From Dactylorhiza incarnata (taxonomy: Eukaryota > Streptophyta > Magnoliopsida > Asparagales > Orchidaceae): a DNA stretch of 64,000 nt. Both the position numbers and the translations under genes were made by a program. Position 1 is the first letter of the stretch. Each line of letters begins with the position of its first letter. The notes beneath the pieces are model-generated. The model made no database searches, had not been told where the DNA came from, and saw only the letters and a list, made by a program, of their open reading frames with translations. This document shows positions 8,588 through 18,390 of the stretch, in pieces. The stretch spans positions 2,728,001 through 2,792,000 of the forward strand of contig JAWHQI010000328.1 of the NCBI GenBank assembly GCA_033032865.1, in the 5' to 3' direction.

Positions 8588-10615
8588 ATGACACAAATCA
8601 AAGATTATGCTTCCACCAGACCACCAATTTGCAACCTGAAAAAGTTTGCACTTTGGAAAACAAGAATTAGAATTTATTTAAACTCTATTGATGATGAATT
8701 GTTTAATATTATCTTGACAGGTCCCCCCAAGCCATTCAGGAAGGACTCAAGTGGAAAAGTGACTGAAACACTTGCTCCAAGAGCTGAATGGACAGAGGAT
8801 GAGAAGAAAGCCCAAGGACATGATGCCAAGGCCATGAATATCCTAGTCTCAACCCTCTCAGATGAAATCTTCCAAAAGATTGCTGATTGTGAGTCAGCTA
8901 AGGAAGTATGGGAAGCTCTCACCAAAATGGTAGAGGGAAGTGCTGATGAGAAAAATGATAGAAAGGCACTACTGATCTCCCAATATGAAAACTTCCAAAA
9001 GAAAGAAAGTGAAAGTGTTGCTGACATGTATTCAAGATTCAGCCTCATAGTCAATGAATTGAGAACACTTGAGAAGGACATATCTCTCACTGAGATAAAT
9101 GATAAATTGCTGACTTGCTTTCCCAGCTCTTGGGATTCAAGAATCTGGCCAATCAAAGACTCCAGAAGTCAAAAAGAAATATCAACAAATGTTCTATTGG
9201 GTAAATTAAAATCCTATGAACAACTGTTGAAAACCAGAGCTGAGAAAGAAAAGGCATCTCCACTCTCAAAAGAAAAGAGTATTGCATTGAAGGCTGTTGA
9301 AGGTGAATCATCTACTAATGATGAGGAGCTAATCAGCTTGCTGGCTAGGAAGTTCAAGAGGTGGATCAAAACAGAAGGATCCAGAGGAAGAGACTCAAAA
9401 ACCAGGTATAATAAAACACCTACTAAAGAGATTATTTGTTACACTTGTAGGAAACCAGGACACATTGCTCCTGAATGTCCTAAGGAGAACAACAGCAAGA
9501 AAGATCTGAAAAGAACAGATCTAAAGAAGAAAAAGAAAGAAAGAGGATTCATTGCTCAATCCTGGAGTGATTCAGAATCTGAAGGAAGTACCTCATCAGA
9601 TAATGATCAGGAAGAGGTCAAGCAAGAGGAAACATGTCTGATGGCCACTGAGAAGCTTGATGATACATCTATGGTAAATATACTTAATGATATAGATTTT
9701 TCCTCTACTGATTTCAAACAAAATTTCAAAGAACTCTGTTTAGATATAATCAAATCTGAAAAAGAAGTAAAAGAATTAAGAATTGAATTAGGAAATCTAA
9801 AACAGGTAAATACAAACCATAAAAATTATAAGCTCAATCTAGAACTCTCAGAAGAGAAATTAAACAAAATCTATTCAGAAAATCTAACGCTAAGAAAAGA
9901 GCTAGCAAAGGCTAAAGCCTTTGAGGACTCTCTAAATGGAAGAGGTCAGAAGCTCAAGAATATTTCTGAGAATCTCACTGATAGATTTAGACAACTAAAA
10001 CTGGATACTAACGAAGCATCTAAATCTCAATCATCCAGCAAACCTGTCTGGAAACATCCCATTCACTTCACTAGGGAGAATCATCTAACAGGAGTAAGAT
10101 CACAAGTAAGTCCAGAAATAACCACTGTTTTTAATAAACCTAATCCCAATACAGATAAAGGAATCTTAGGAAAGTATCCTCACAAAGAATTTGAACATGC
10201 GTCGAATACTATTCGACGTGCGTCGAGTTCTAATCGACGCTTACACCAAAATGCGTCGACTTCTAGTCAACGCAACCTCTCTCATACTTCGACTGAGAAT
10301 AGACTCAGAATGAAGAAAGCGTCGACTTCATATCGACGCAACCAGAAACCTACGTCGAATTTATATCGACGCAACCATAAGTCTACGTCGAATCCCTATC
10401 GACGCAATGAATCAGACAGAAAATCTTCAGTTTCCAAACAGGTCTCTCAATCCATGTCCTTCTATTATGAACATTATTTCTGTGATATCATTCAAGAAGA
10501 TTGGTATGATAAGCCAGTACCCCATAAGAAGGAAGGATATCCTGAAAAACCCACTTATTCTTTTATTAAATTTTTTACTAATAAGAGAAAGGGACCCCAG
10601 CTCAGCAGGGTCTAA
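8588..10615 (+). CDS. gag: Gag polyprotein of element 2
   Basis: This is the structural protein that forms the cytoplasmic particle and binds element RNA. I chose the ATG at 8588 (MTQIKDYAS) because the homologue in element D starts at the same place (MSSKNYAS); an upstream in-frame ATG at 8531 would add a non-conserved tail. It has about 675 residues. The N-terminal part resembles the copia gag (UBN2) family, with a tryptophan-rich start and a long helical region. A CCHC zinc knuckle, CYTCRKPGHIAPEC, lies near residue 284. A lysine-rich and then coiled-coil segment follows (about 350-480). Near residues 538-605 an S/R-rich repeat of the type (A/T)SxxxxRR is encoded by the palindrome units. 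It ends KGPQLSRV and stops 26 bases before pol, which is in another frame. Confidence 0.93.
   Translation: MTQIKDYASTRPPICNLKKFALWKTRIRIYLNSIDDELFNIILTGPPKPFRKDSSGKVTETLAPRAEWTEDEKKAQGHDAKAMNILVSTLSDEIFQKIADCESAKEVWEALTKMVEGSADEKNDRKALLISQYENFQKKESESVADMYSRFSLIVNELRTLEKDISLTEINDKLLTCFPSSWDSRIWPIKDSRSQKEISTNVLLGKLKSYEQLLKTRAEKEKASPLSKEKSIALKAVEGESSTNDEELISLLARKFKRWIKTEGSRGRDSKTRYNKTPTKEIICYTCRKPGHIAPECPKENNSKKDLKRTDLKKKKKERGFIAQSWSDSESEGSTSSDNDQEEVKQEETCLMATEKLDDTSMVNILNDIDFSSTDFKQNFKELCLDIIKSEKEVKELRIELGNLKQVNTNHKNYKLNLELSEEKLNKIYSENLTLRKELAKAKAFEDSLNGRGQKLKNISENLTDRFRQLKLDTNEASKSQSSSKPVWKHPIHFTRENHLTGVRSQVSPEITTVFNKPNPNTDKGILGKYPHKEFEHASNTIRRASSSNRRLHQNASTSSQRNLSHTSTENRLRMKKASTSYRRNQKPTSNLYRRNHKSTSNPYRRNESDRKSSVSKQVSQSMSFYYEHYFCDIIQEDWYDKPVPHKKEGYPEKPTYSFIKFFTNKRKGPQLSRV
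10199..10405 (+). repeat. CGTCGA palindrome array inside gag coding sequence
   Basis: Perfect or near-perfect 21-base units lie at 10199-10219, 10220-10240, 10253-10273 and 10319-10339, with two more by 10405. Because 21 bases is seven codons, each unit reads in frame as a serine/arginine repeat such as ASNTIRR. Confidence 0.85.
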
Positions 10616-10641
10616 ACTAATATTTAAAATTTTATGTGCAG

Positions 10642-12924
10642 ATGTATCACATCTCCAGGATGGTGTGGTACTTGGACAGTGGATGCTCCATGCACATGAC
10701 AGGATGCAAAAACCTATTAATCAACTTTGAGGATAGACTTGGACCATCAGTAACTTTTGGAGACTCTAGCTGTGGCCAAACCAAGGGCTTTGGAGATTTC
10801 AAAGAAGGGAAAGTCACCTTCAAGAATGTGGCAGTAGTCAAAGGACTAAAGCACAATCTGATAAGTATAAGTCAGATATGTGAAAATGGTAAGTATGAGG
10901 TAAAATTCACCACACTATTCTGCCATATCATTGATATCAAAACTGGTGCCACAGTACTCAATGGTATTAGAAAAGGAAAATTATATGTAGTGGACTTTAG
11001 TTCCTCACCCACAGAAGTCTGTTTATTCAACAATATTATTGATAAAAGTGAATTATGGCATAGGAGAATAGGTCATCTAAACTACAAAACAATTAGTAAA
11101 CTAGCAAAGAATAACCTAGTTAGAGGCCTACCAAAGGGTAGGTACTCTAAGGATTCTCCATGCATACCTTGCCAACTAGGAAAACAAACCAAATCATCCT
11201 TCAAACCAATTGGTAAGGATGACTCTCCCAGGGTCCTTTACTTACTACACATGGATCTATTTGGTCCCATATCCACTCAGAGCTTAGGTGGAAAATCCTA
11301 TACCCTAATCATTGTAGATGACTACTCTAGATTCAGCTGGGTATTCTTTCTAAGGGCTAAGTCTGAAACCCATAAGACTCTCTCAAGATTCATAAAACAA
11401 ATTCAATCTGAACTCAATAGTCAGGTTTCCATAATCAGAAGTGATCATGGGACTGAATTTGAAAATCAGTTTATGAGTAGTTTCTGTGAAGAGATAGGTA
11501 TCAAACAAAGTTTTTCAGCCCCTAGAACTCCTCAGCAAAATGGAGTTGCTGAAAGAAAGAATAGAACATTAATAGAATCAGGAAGGACATTACTTGTAGA
11601 ATTAGGTTTGCCAAAAACTTTCTGGGCTGAAGCAGTCAACACTGCCAACTATGTTCTAAATAGAAGCCTAATACACAAAACTAAATCAAAAACTCCATAT
11701 GAGCTCCTGAAAGGAAAAACACCCATAGTTAAATATTTTAAGATCTTCGGATGTGCTTGTTTTATCCTAAATAATGGAAAAGATCATCTTGCCAAGTTTG
11801 ACAAGAAATCTGATGATGGAATATTTCTGGGATATTCAGCATCTAGTAAAGCCTATAGGTGCTATAACAAGAGAACTCTTAAAATTGAAGAGTCTATGCA
11901 CATTGTATTTGATGAAACTAACATGCTGCTTAAGGGGGAGGAGACTCCCACCAGTTCTTTTCCACAGGAAAACAACAGCATAGAAACCAAGCTTGAGCAA
12001 CTAGCTCTAGAGAACACAGATAATGGAAAGGAAAACCAGTTAGAGGAACCAAGTGAGGAGTCTGAACAAGAAACCTCAGAAAAGAGCATTCAAGACCCAC
12101 TTCCACAAGAGGACATGGTTCAGGAAGAACAATTGAACAATGATCCCATTGAGAATGAAGAAGAAGAACAACTGACAAATTCAAGCAGAATAGGAATCAA
12201 TTTGAAAGATCATCCACAAGCTCAAGTGATTGGAGATCCCAACACAGGAGTAAGAACAAGACATCAGGTCTCAAATGGGATGATGCTCCAATGCTTCCTA
12301 TCACAAGTTGAACCAAAAAGGTTTGAGGAAGCAAATTGTGATCCTCACTGGATTATGGCCATGCAAGAAGAACTAGGCCAATTTGAGAGAAACAAAGTAT
12401 GGAACCTAGTTGAAAGACCAAGAAACTACCCTGTAATTGGTACAAAATGGGTATACAGGAACAAACTATATTCCACTGGAGTAATTGTGAGAAACAAGGC
12501 AAGACTTGTAGCACAAGGATATAGACAAGAAGAAGGGATAGACTACAACCAGACCTTTGCTCCAGTAGCCAGATTAGAGGTAATCAGGCTCTTTCTTGCC
12601 TATGCAGCCTTCATGAAGATGAAAGTCAACCAAATGGATGTCAAGAGTGCTTTTCTAAATGGAGATCTGCAAGAAGAGGTATATGTGGAGCAACCACCAG
12701 GTTTTGTTAATCCTTCTTCTCCTAACTTTGTTTATAGACTTAACAAAGCATTATATGGTCTTAAGCAAGCACCTAGAGCTTGGTATGAAACTCTATCAAA
12801 TTTTCTTTTAGAAAATTCCTTTGAAAGAGGAAAAGTAAACAAGACACTATTTACTAGAACCCATAAAAACCAACTCCTCCTTGTTCAAATATATGTAGAT
12901 GACATCATCTTTAGCTCATCCTAA
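10642..12924 (+). CDS. pol: Pol: protease, integrase and most of reverse transcriptase
   Basis: Numbering is from the ATG at 10642, although natural Pol is probably made without its own start. The aspartic protease motif [13 protein letters not shown] has DSG at 12-14. The integrase zinc-binding HHCC residues are about H140, H145, C174 and C177, and the catalytic triad is D205, D268 and E304 with DD35E spacing and SDHGTEF and [14 protein letters not shown] motifs. Reverse transcriptase shows [26 protein letters not shown] (Asp near 666), [14 protein letters not shown] and YVDD at 751-754. The frame ends eight codons after YVDD because about five bases are missing relative to element D; the remainder continues in the next frame. 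Apart from this break, every expected catalytic residue is visible. Confidence 0.95.
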   Translation: MYHISRMVWYLDSGCSMHMTGCKNLLINFEDRLGPSVTFGDSSCGQTKGFGDFKEGKVTFKNVAVVKGLKHNLISISQICENGKYEVKFTTLFCHIIDIKTGATVLNGIRKGKLYVVDFSSSPTEVCLFNNIIDKSELWHRRIGHLNYKTISKLAKNNLVRGLPKGRYSKDSPCIPCQLGKQTKSSFKPIGKDDSPRVLYLLHMDLFGPISTQSLGGKSYTLIIVDDYSRFSWVFFLRAKSETHKTLSRFIKQIQSELNSQVSIIRSDHGTEFENQFMSSFCEEIGIKQSFSAPRTPQQNGVAERKNRTLIESGRTLLVELGLPKTFWAEAVNTANYVLNRSLIHKTKSKTPYELLKGKTPIVKYFKIFGCACFILNNGKDHLAKFDKKSDDGIFLGYSASSKAYRCYNKRTLKIEESMHIVFDETNMLLKGEETPTSSFPQENNSIETKLEQLALENTDNGKENQLEEPSEESEQETSEKSIQDPLPQEDMVQEEQLNNDPIENEEEEQLTNSSRIGINLKDHPQAQVIGDPNTGVRTRHQVSNGMMLQCFLSQVEPKRFEEANCDPHWIMAMQEELGQFERNKVWNLVERPRNYPVIGTKWVYRNKLYSTGVIVRNKARLVAQGYRQEEGIDYNQTFAPVARLEVIRLFLAYAAFMKMKVNQMDVKSAFLNGDLQEEVYVEQPPGFVNPSSPNFVYRLNKALYGLKQAPRAWYETLSNFLLENSFERGKVNKTLFTRTHKNQLLLVQIYVDDIIFSSS

Positions 12925-13834
12925 GCTATGTAAAAGATTTGCTAATCTTATGCAATCTAAATTTGAGATGAGTAGTATGGGTGAACTCTCCTACTTCCTA
13001 GGACTACAAGTAAAACAAAGTAGTGAAGGAATCTTTATCTCACAATCAAAATATACTAAAAAGCTAATCAAAAAGTTTGGTATGGAATCAGCATCTACCA
13101 TGAAAACACCCATGGCAACCAATGCCATTATAGAAAAAGATGATAAAGGAAAATCAGTAGATCAAAAGACTTATAGGGCCATCATAGGATCCCTTCTATA
13201 TCTAACAGCTAGCAGACCTGATATCATGTTTGCCACTTGCATATGTGCTAGATTTCAGGTTGATCCAAAGGAATCCCATCTCACCTCTGTAAAAAGAATT
13301 CTTAGATACCTAAAGGGAACCCCTGAACTACGACTATGGTACTCAGCAGAAACCAACTTTGAATTGATAGGTTTCTCAGATGCAGATTATGCTGGATGTA
13401 GGGTTGATAGAAAAAGCACATCTGGTACCTGCCAATTCCTAGGTGACAGATTGATCTCATGGTTTAGTAAGAAACAAACCTCAGTCTCAACCTCAACAGC
13501 TGAAGCTGAATACATAGCTGCTGGGAGCTGCTGTTTACAAATCCTGTGGATGCAAAATCAGCTACTTGACTACAAATTGGAAATACATAACTCTAAGATC
13601 TATTGTGATAGCTCTAGTGCTATATCCATAGCATCCAACCCAGTCCTTCATAGTAGGACCAAACATATAGAGATCAGACATCACTTTCTTAGAGACAATG
13701 TTGAGAAGGGTAAAATAACCTTAGAATATATTCCCACAGACAATCAAAGAGCAGACATCTTCACAAAACCTTTAGGTGAAACTAAGCATAACTATTTCAT
13801 AAACACCTTAGGAATGCTTGATGGAAGCTTGTAA
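12920..13834 (+). CDS. pol: Pol C-terminus: end of reverse transcriptase and RNase H
   Basis: This continues the Pol polyprotein after the frameshift, taking up at PKLCKRF. The RT thumb region ([15 protein letters not shown]) is followed by RNase H with [35 protein letters not shown] and the copia C-terminal block [14 protein letters not shown]...ADIFTKPL. It ends GMLDGSL with a TAA at 13832-13834, at the position where element D Pol also ends. RNase H degrades the RNA strand during cDNA synthesis. In this copy it could be reached only by frameshifting or complementation, so the copy is probably not self-sufficient. Confidence 0.93.
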   Translation, partial: PKLCKRFANLMQSKFEMSSMGELSYFLGLQVKQSSEGIFISQSKYTKKLIKKFGMESASTMKTPMATNAIIEKDDKGKSVDQKTYRAIIGSLLYLTASRPDIMFATCICARFQVDPKESHLTSVKRILRYLKGTPELRLWYSAETNFELIGFSDADYAGCRVDRKSTSGTCQFLGDRLISWFSKKQTSVSTSTAEAEYIAAGSCCLQILWMQNQLLDYKLEIHNSKIYCDSSSAISIASNPVLHSRTKHIEIRHHFLRDNVEKGKITLEYIPTDNQRADIFTKPLGETKHNYFINTLGMLDGSL

Positions 13835-13891
13835 ACACCATTGTTAGGGAACTCTAATGCAATCAAACAATCTAAGAAAGTATTTGAAGAT

Positions 13892-14105
13892 GCGTCGAAT
13901 ACTTATCGACGCACCCTTGAGAAGAACTCGACGCTGGCGTTGATTTCTTCCCGGCAAAGATACATCGATAATTTATCGACGCTCCGTCGAATTGATATCG
14001 ACGCAGGGCTATGAACACGTCGACAGATCACTACGTGGACAAATCTCCACGGAGCGTCGACTTTATATCGACGCATATGTCGACATCAACTCGACGTAAC
14101 GTCGA
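13892..14105. repeat. CGTCGA palindrome array between pol and ORF3
   Basis: A perfect unit GCGTCGA-N7-TCGACGC lies at 13892-13912, followed by about eight full or partial units to 14105. The stretch is non-coding. The same array occupies the same position in elements C, D and E. Confidence 0.85.
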
Positions 14106-14265
14106 CTTCTGGCTATAATTAGAATCAAATCCTCACTTCCTCTTTTGACGATTGGATTACCTAATATACCTTGATTTTTGTTTCCTTTCTCGACGTTTCA
14201 CCTCCTTTAAATAATACTTCTTATTTCATAACATATACTCTCCTAAAACCCGCCAAAACTTCGTC

Positions 14266-14270
14266 TTCTA

Positions 14271-14307
<37 letters not shown>

Positions 14308-14308
14308 G
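14266..14308. repeat. (CT)n tract before ORF3
   Basis: A pyrimidine run of about 40 bases ends four bases before the context ATGG. Homologous elements have a pyrimidine tract ending in a splice-acceptor-like AG here; this copy has TGCAACAATGG with no AG. Confidence 0.85.
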
Positions 14309-14313
14309 CAACA

Positions 14314-16046
14314 ATGGCACCAACTCCTGATCACTCGGCCCTCATCAAAATGATGAATGATGCTCTCGAACGCCTAGTAAGTGATTTCCAGAATCGCTTG
14401 AATCATTTCGCCAACGAATGCGCTGCCATGATCAACACCTGTGCAGCCAAACTGGCAACCCTCTCTTCTTCTCTTCCTGAGCTAAATGCTCTCATTCAAG
14501 AACGGCCTCTGTCGCCAGAAAGGTTTAAATCCTTTTTGCAGGATATAAACCAGGGGGAGAGTTGCTCCAGGAACCCCCCTTGTCAGGTTATCTATCTCTC
14601 TTAAAAGCTCAGGATTAAATTCTTTTTCAATTCTACACATTATCTCTAAAAGATTACACCAACCTCTTCTCTTATAATAGGCCCCAATCCTCTCCAATCA
14701 CTCTGACTACACATTCAACAAATACTTTGGAGAGACCTCCTCTTATCACACTGAAGGAGATCATGCTGTCAATTCAACATTTAGAATTGATGCCCCATAT
14801 ACTCAGGGGGAGCTTCCTTTAGTAAAGAACTCAGGAGTTCAGGGGGAGGAAGAAGCAGCCACCTCTGATGACTGGAAGGGACAGATGTGGACTGATGCAC
14901 CCCTATGTGAAGAAGAGTTTCAACATCACTCTCCTGGCTTCTCTGCCAGTTACATCAAACTGAAGACACCTCTACTTGAGGACATCCCTTCAGAAGAGCC
15001 TGGAAGAGTCAAATCTCCCTCTCCACCTCTACCTCTACCTCCACCTCAACTTCCTTCTCTACCTTCATCTCCACCTCTACCTCTACCTCCACCTCAATCT
15101 TCTTCTCTACCTCCAATGCTACCTCTACCTCCTCCAATAGCAAAATTCACTAAACAGATCCTACCTAGGCAAAGTCCAGAAGGACAGATGAAAAGGAAAA
15201 GAGAAGCCATTCCCTACTGGCAAAACTTCTCCAAAGAAGAAAGGAAAGAGTATGCAAAAGAAAAGAAGTATAGAAAGGCATGTGAGGAAATAAAAGATTT
15301 GAAAAGATGCCTATTATCACTCCTAACAGCCCTATAAAGAGTACCATGACCCTGACATGGAAAAGAGGCATGAAGAGATAAGAGAAAGAGAACTGTATGA
15401 ATATGAAGCAGCTAGGAAAGAAGTGGAAGATAAAAGGAGGGCCTGGATGGAAAAGATTAACAAGGGAATGACTAAGGAACAAATTCTTGTTGAATCTTCT
15501 ATCAGAATTCCAAAGAAGTTGTTTGATATTGAAGCTTATCAAAAGAAAAACCCTCAGGCAGGGATCATTCTAGAAAAAGGTCAAAAACACAAGAAGGGTG
15601 TAGGGTGTACAGAAGATACTTACATTCCCTACAAGAAGCCCAACAGACCTGTAAAATTAGACAAGTGGCATGCCTCACCCTGGAAAGGGAAAGGAAAAAT
15701 GGCTGAGATTCCTGAGAAGCAGCAATCAGAAAAGAAAACAAAATATAGGCCCAAGGTTGATGGCAAGGGACCACCTGAGATCAAGCCTACTGAAAAGAAA
15801 GTTCAAAACATTACAATTGAGATGATAGATGAAAAAGCAGCAATCATCATCAGCAAAGGCTACTCCATAAATGACACAATCCCTGATGGTGACAAACTAT
15901 TGGAAAAACTGCATACAATCATCAGAAATGTCCAGGAACGACCTGATAGAGCCAGGGGTTACATTTTTGATGCTATTGAAAACTTATCTAAGAAACTTTA
16001 TTCTGCTTTTGTCAATTTCATGTACAGAAAGAAGTTTCTGGTTTAA
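14314..16046 (+). pseudogene. ORF3 (post-pol, envelope-like position), interrupted
   Basis: This extra ORF lies between pol and the 3' LTR, where Sireviruses carry their envelope-like gene. No signal peptide or convincing membrane segment is visible, so an envelope role is not supported by sequence. The first block, 14314-14586, is helical and homologous to the ORF3 start of elements D and E. Coding resumes at 14681 in the frame used to 15337, after a 94-base GT...AG segment. It includes a proline-rich stretch (about 15016-15150) and a basic segment ending near a frameshift at 15322-15338. The last block, to 16046, contains EIRERELYEYEAARK, matching D, and is lysine-rich. QGE, encoded by CAGGGGGAG, occurs three times. 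It is about 545 codons in total and its function is unknown. Confidence 0.75.
14587..14680 (+). other. Candidate 94-nt intron in ORF3 of element 2
   Basis: The segment begins TGTCAG|GTTATC, ends CTTATAATAG|GCC, is T-rich, and carries stops in the upstream frame. Removing it joins codon 91 in phase 0 to an open frame that runs to 15337. Homologues D and E show no obvious intron here, so a degenerate insertion is the alternative. Confidence 0.45.
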
Positions 16047-16191
16047 TTCTTGTGAAAGACAAATACTTGTCATGTGCTTTCTTATTCTAATTTCTCTTCT
16101 GATTACTTAATATATTTCTTATCTTTACAAATGCTGTGCTGGATTGATTTTATGCTAATACAATTTCTCTCCAAGTAGGGTTAAGACAAAT

Positions 16192-16201
16192 AGGGGGAGA
16201 T
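16192..16201 (+). other. Polypurine tract of element 2
   Basis: AGGGGGAGAT abuts the TG of the 3' LTR, as expected for the plus-strand primer. Further AGGGGGAG copies lie at about 14552, 14804 and 14839 inside ORF3. Confidence 0.92.
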
Positions 16202-17516
16202 TGTTGGGAAAATGATTTCTCTTAACCCCTAAGAATGAGTCAAAGAAAGAGTTTTAACAATGAAAAACAAGACTAAGTAAATATGCGTCGAATAGTATTC
16301 GACGCAACGTCGAACTGTAGTCGACGTTCTCTTCAGAATAAGTCGAAGTAACTTTAGGAAGATTTTGACGTATGTGTTGTCGACGCTACTCTGATTTCTA
16401 GTCGACGCATATGGAGAAGTCGACGCACCTTCCTTATTCTCCTCTCGACGTCCAGCCAGGATGAATTCGACGCTTACGTCGAAAGGTAATCGACGCACGT
16501 CGATTTATGTGACAAATTTAAATATGCGCTAGATCTCTTTCTTTCTTTCAGTAGATCTGATTTGTATGGAATAAATGTCAATATGTTATAGCCGTTCTGA
16601 ATCATTCTTTCCTTATGTCTGATTCTTGGCTAATTTGAATAAACTCATTTGGACATTATTTGAAATCATAATTGGTTCTTTCCTTCTACAGAAATAAATA
16701 TTATGGAAACATTTTCATCTTTCCATTTTCTCTGACTGCTAATTGATTATCCTCCTATAGTATTATTTTGAATTAACAGAGCTATAAATAAAGAGGAGGT
16801 CGGCAGAAAATCAAGTTGAGTGATCTACCACATACATTTGAAATAGAGGAAAAGCTCCCAAGAGAAAAGAGAGAAATTGAGAAATAGCTCTGCAACAATA
16901 TTCAAGCACTTCTTCTTCTTCTGCTTCTGAAGTCACACTGCTGCAAATTCTGATAGATATCACAAAGAGAGAAAGGCTACAAATCTTCTTCTCTCTATAG
17001 AAGAAAGATTTAATTCACTTCTTGTGCTTCCAATCTTCTTGCTAAGAAGAAGATTCTTTCTTGTTTTTATTCATTTCTTCTTCTTCTTTCTTTCTTTCTT
17101 ACTTAAACATTGTAAAAGAGTTTTTATAATCTCTCTCCAAAAAATTCAGTGTACTGGTTCTAAGAGTCTCCTTGTCAAAAGACTCAGTTGGTTCTAAGAG
17201 TCTCCTTGTCAAAAGACTCAGGGTGGTTCTAAGAGTCTCCTTATCAAAAGACTCAGTGCAAGATAGTGAATTCCTACCAAGGGGGTAGAAGAGTGGACTA
17301 CCCAAAGTTTGGGGAACCACTATATTTTCTTGTGTTGTGCTGTGATTTCTTTACTTGTTTTTATTCTCTTTATTTGTTTGATTCTTGTTGGTGTGTGGGA
17401 AGCTCTAATCTGTGATCATACACATATATATATATATATTAACTTTGCACAAAATATTTTTAATCTCTATTCACCCCCCTCTAGAGAATTCTAGTGAGGT
17501 TAATTGTGCACTTTCA
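16202..17516 (+). repeat. 3' LTR of element 2
   Basis: It is 1315 bp and nearly identical to the 5' LTR. It lacks 13 bases (one CTTAGTCGACGCA unit of the palindrome array) and differs at scattered single positions. Its own array begins at 16285, the TATAAATA box is at 16793-16800, and the leader hairpins are at 17164-17254. GTACT follows at 17517. Confidence 0.97.
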
Positions 17517-17518
17517 GT

Positions 17519-18390
17519 ACTGATAATGTGGACCACCCCGGGTATACACCCCGTTGAACACCACCAGGACCAATGTGTTCTACTCCATCCAAAATAACCC
17601 AGAGCTCCAAAGGCCCAGGGTGCCTCCCCCGAATCCGAGGAACGGTCAATCAAGATACTGCGAGTTCCACCGAGGAACTGGACATACCACCGAAGAATGC
17701 TCCAAATTAAAAAAACAAAATTGAGCGACTCATCCGCCAAGGACTCCTAGGGAGATTCCTGCAAGGACAGGTTCCCGTCCAATAGCAGCAACCTCGGGAA
17801 GCAAGAGAGTAGCCTACTGCCCCGCGAGGCGCGCCTGGAGGCAGGCCTATGGTAGGAGAAATCGAGACCATCGCCGGACCACCAGCCCTAGCTGCGCAGA
17901 TCCTCTCAATTGCCAAGCCCACAAGGGACCATGAGGACAAGAAGCTCAAACAGGACATCACCATCACCTTCGGAGATGAGGACCTGCAAGGATTACAACT
18001 ACCGCATCATGACCCGCTCGTCATCAGTGCAGGAATTGGGGACCCATGCTTCAACGTAAAAAGGATATTGGTCGACAGTGGAAGCTCGGTCGACGTCCTA
18101 TTCCTGTCCACTCTGCAAAGCATGAAGCTCCCAAAGGACCAGATCAGCCTAGCGACCGGGCCCATTTACGGTTTCGACAAAAGACCCGTCCTAGTTCAGG
18201 GAATGATCACTCTTCCAGTTACATTAGGCGAGTTTTCAAAGCAAGCGACGCACAATGTCCAGTTTGTGGTGGTAGAGTCCACTTCTACCTACAACACCAT
18301 CTTTGGAAGGCCGCTCCAATCCATTTTCGGAGCAATCCCGTCTATCCCGCACTTGGCCCTGAAATTCCCAACCACCGCTGGGATATGGGT
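17519..18390 (+). pseudogene. Ty3/gypsy (Tat-like) gag C-terminus and protease fragment
   Basis: The reading frame opens TDNVDHPGYTPLN and soon gives the atypical gag knuckle YCEFHRGTGHTTEEC, characteristic of the plant Tat group. An A-run near 17707 causes a frameshift, and two TAG stops follow near 17782 and 17808. From about 17849 the frame is open through DITITFGDEDL, the protease motif LVDSGSSVDVLF (DSG at about 18074) and NTIFGRPLQSIFGAIPS. The fragment ends where element C begins. GC content is higher than in the neighbours. It is a truncated relic, and the rest of the gypsy element is not in the window. Confidence 0.85.

Larger units (their letters stand above)
7163..17516 (+). mobile_element. 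Complete Ty1/copia Sirevirus-type retrotransposon (element 2, family II)
   Basis: Two LTRs beginning TGTTGGG and ending TTTCA flank a primer site, gag, pol, ORF3 and a polypurine tract. GTACT is duplicated at 7158-7162 and 17517-17521, proving a single insertion. The order protease, integrase, reverse transcriptase, RNase H is that of Ty1/copia. Sirevirus affinity rests on the long gag with a coiled-coil C-terminal part, the RT sequence style, the post-pol ORF and the multiplied polypurine motifs. The two LTRs differ at roughly 20 positions by eye plus a 13-base indel, suggesting a fairly recent insertion. Pol has one frameshift, and ORF3 has one frameshift plus a possible intron. Confidence 0.96.

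Noticed and set aside
8674..9156. 160-residue minus-strand frame inside gag (also 35484-35975 and 50800-51171)
   Set aside because: It is antisense to conserved gag sequence, with no independent features; it recurs only because gag is conserved.
14314..16046. Calling ORF3 a true envelope glycoprotein
   Set aside because: No signal peptide, transmembrane helix or glycoprotein-like cysteine pattern is visible; only the position matches.
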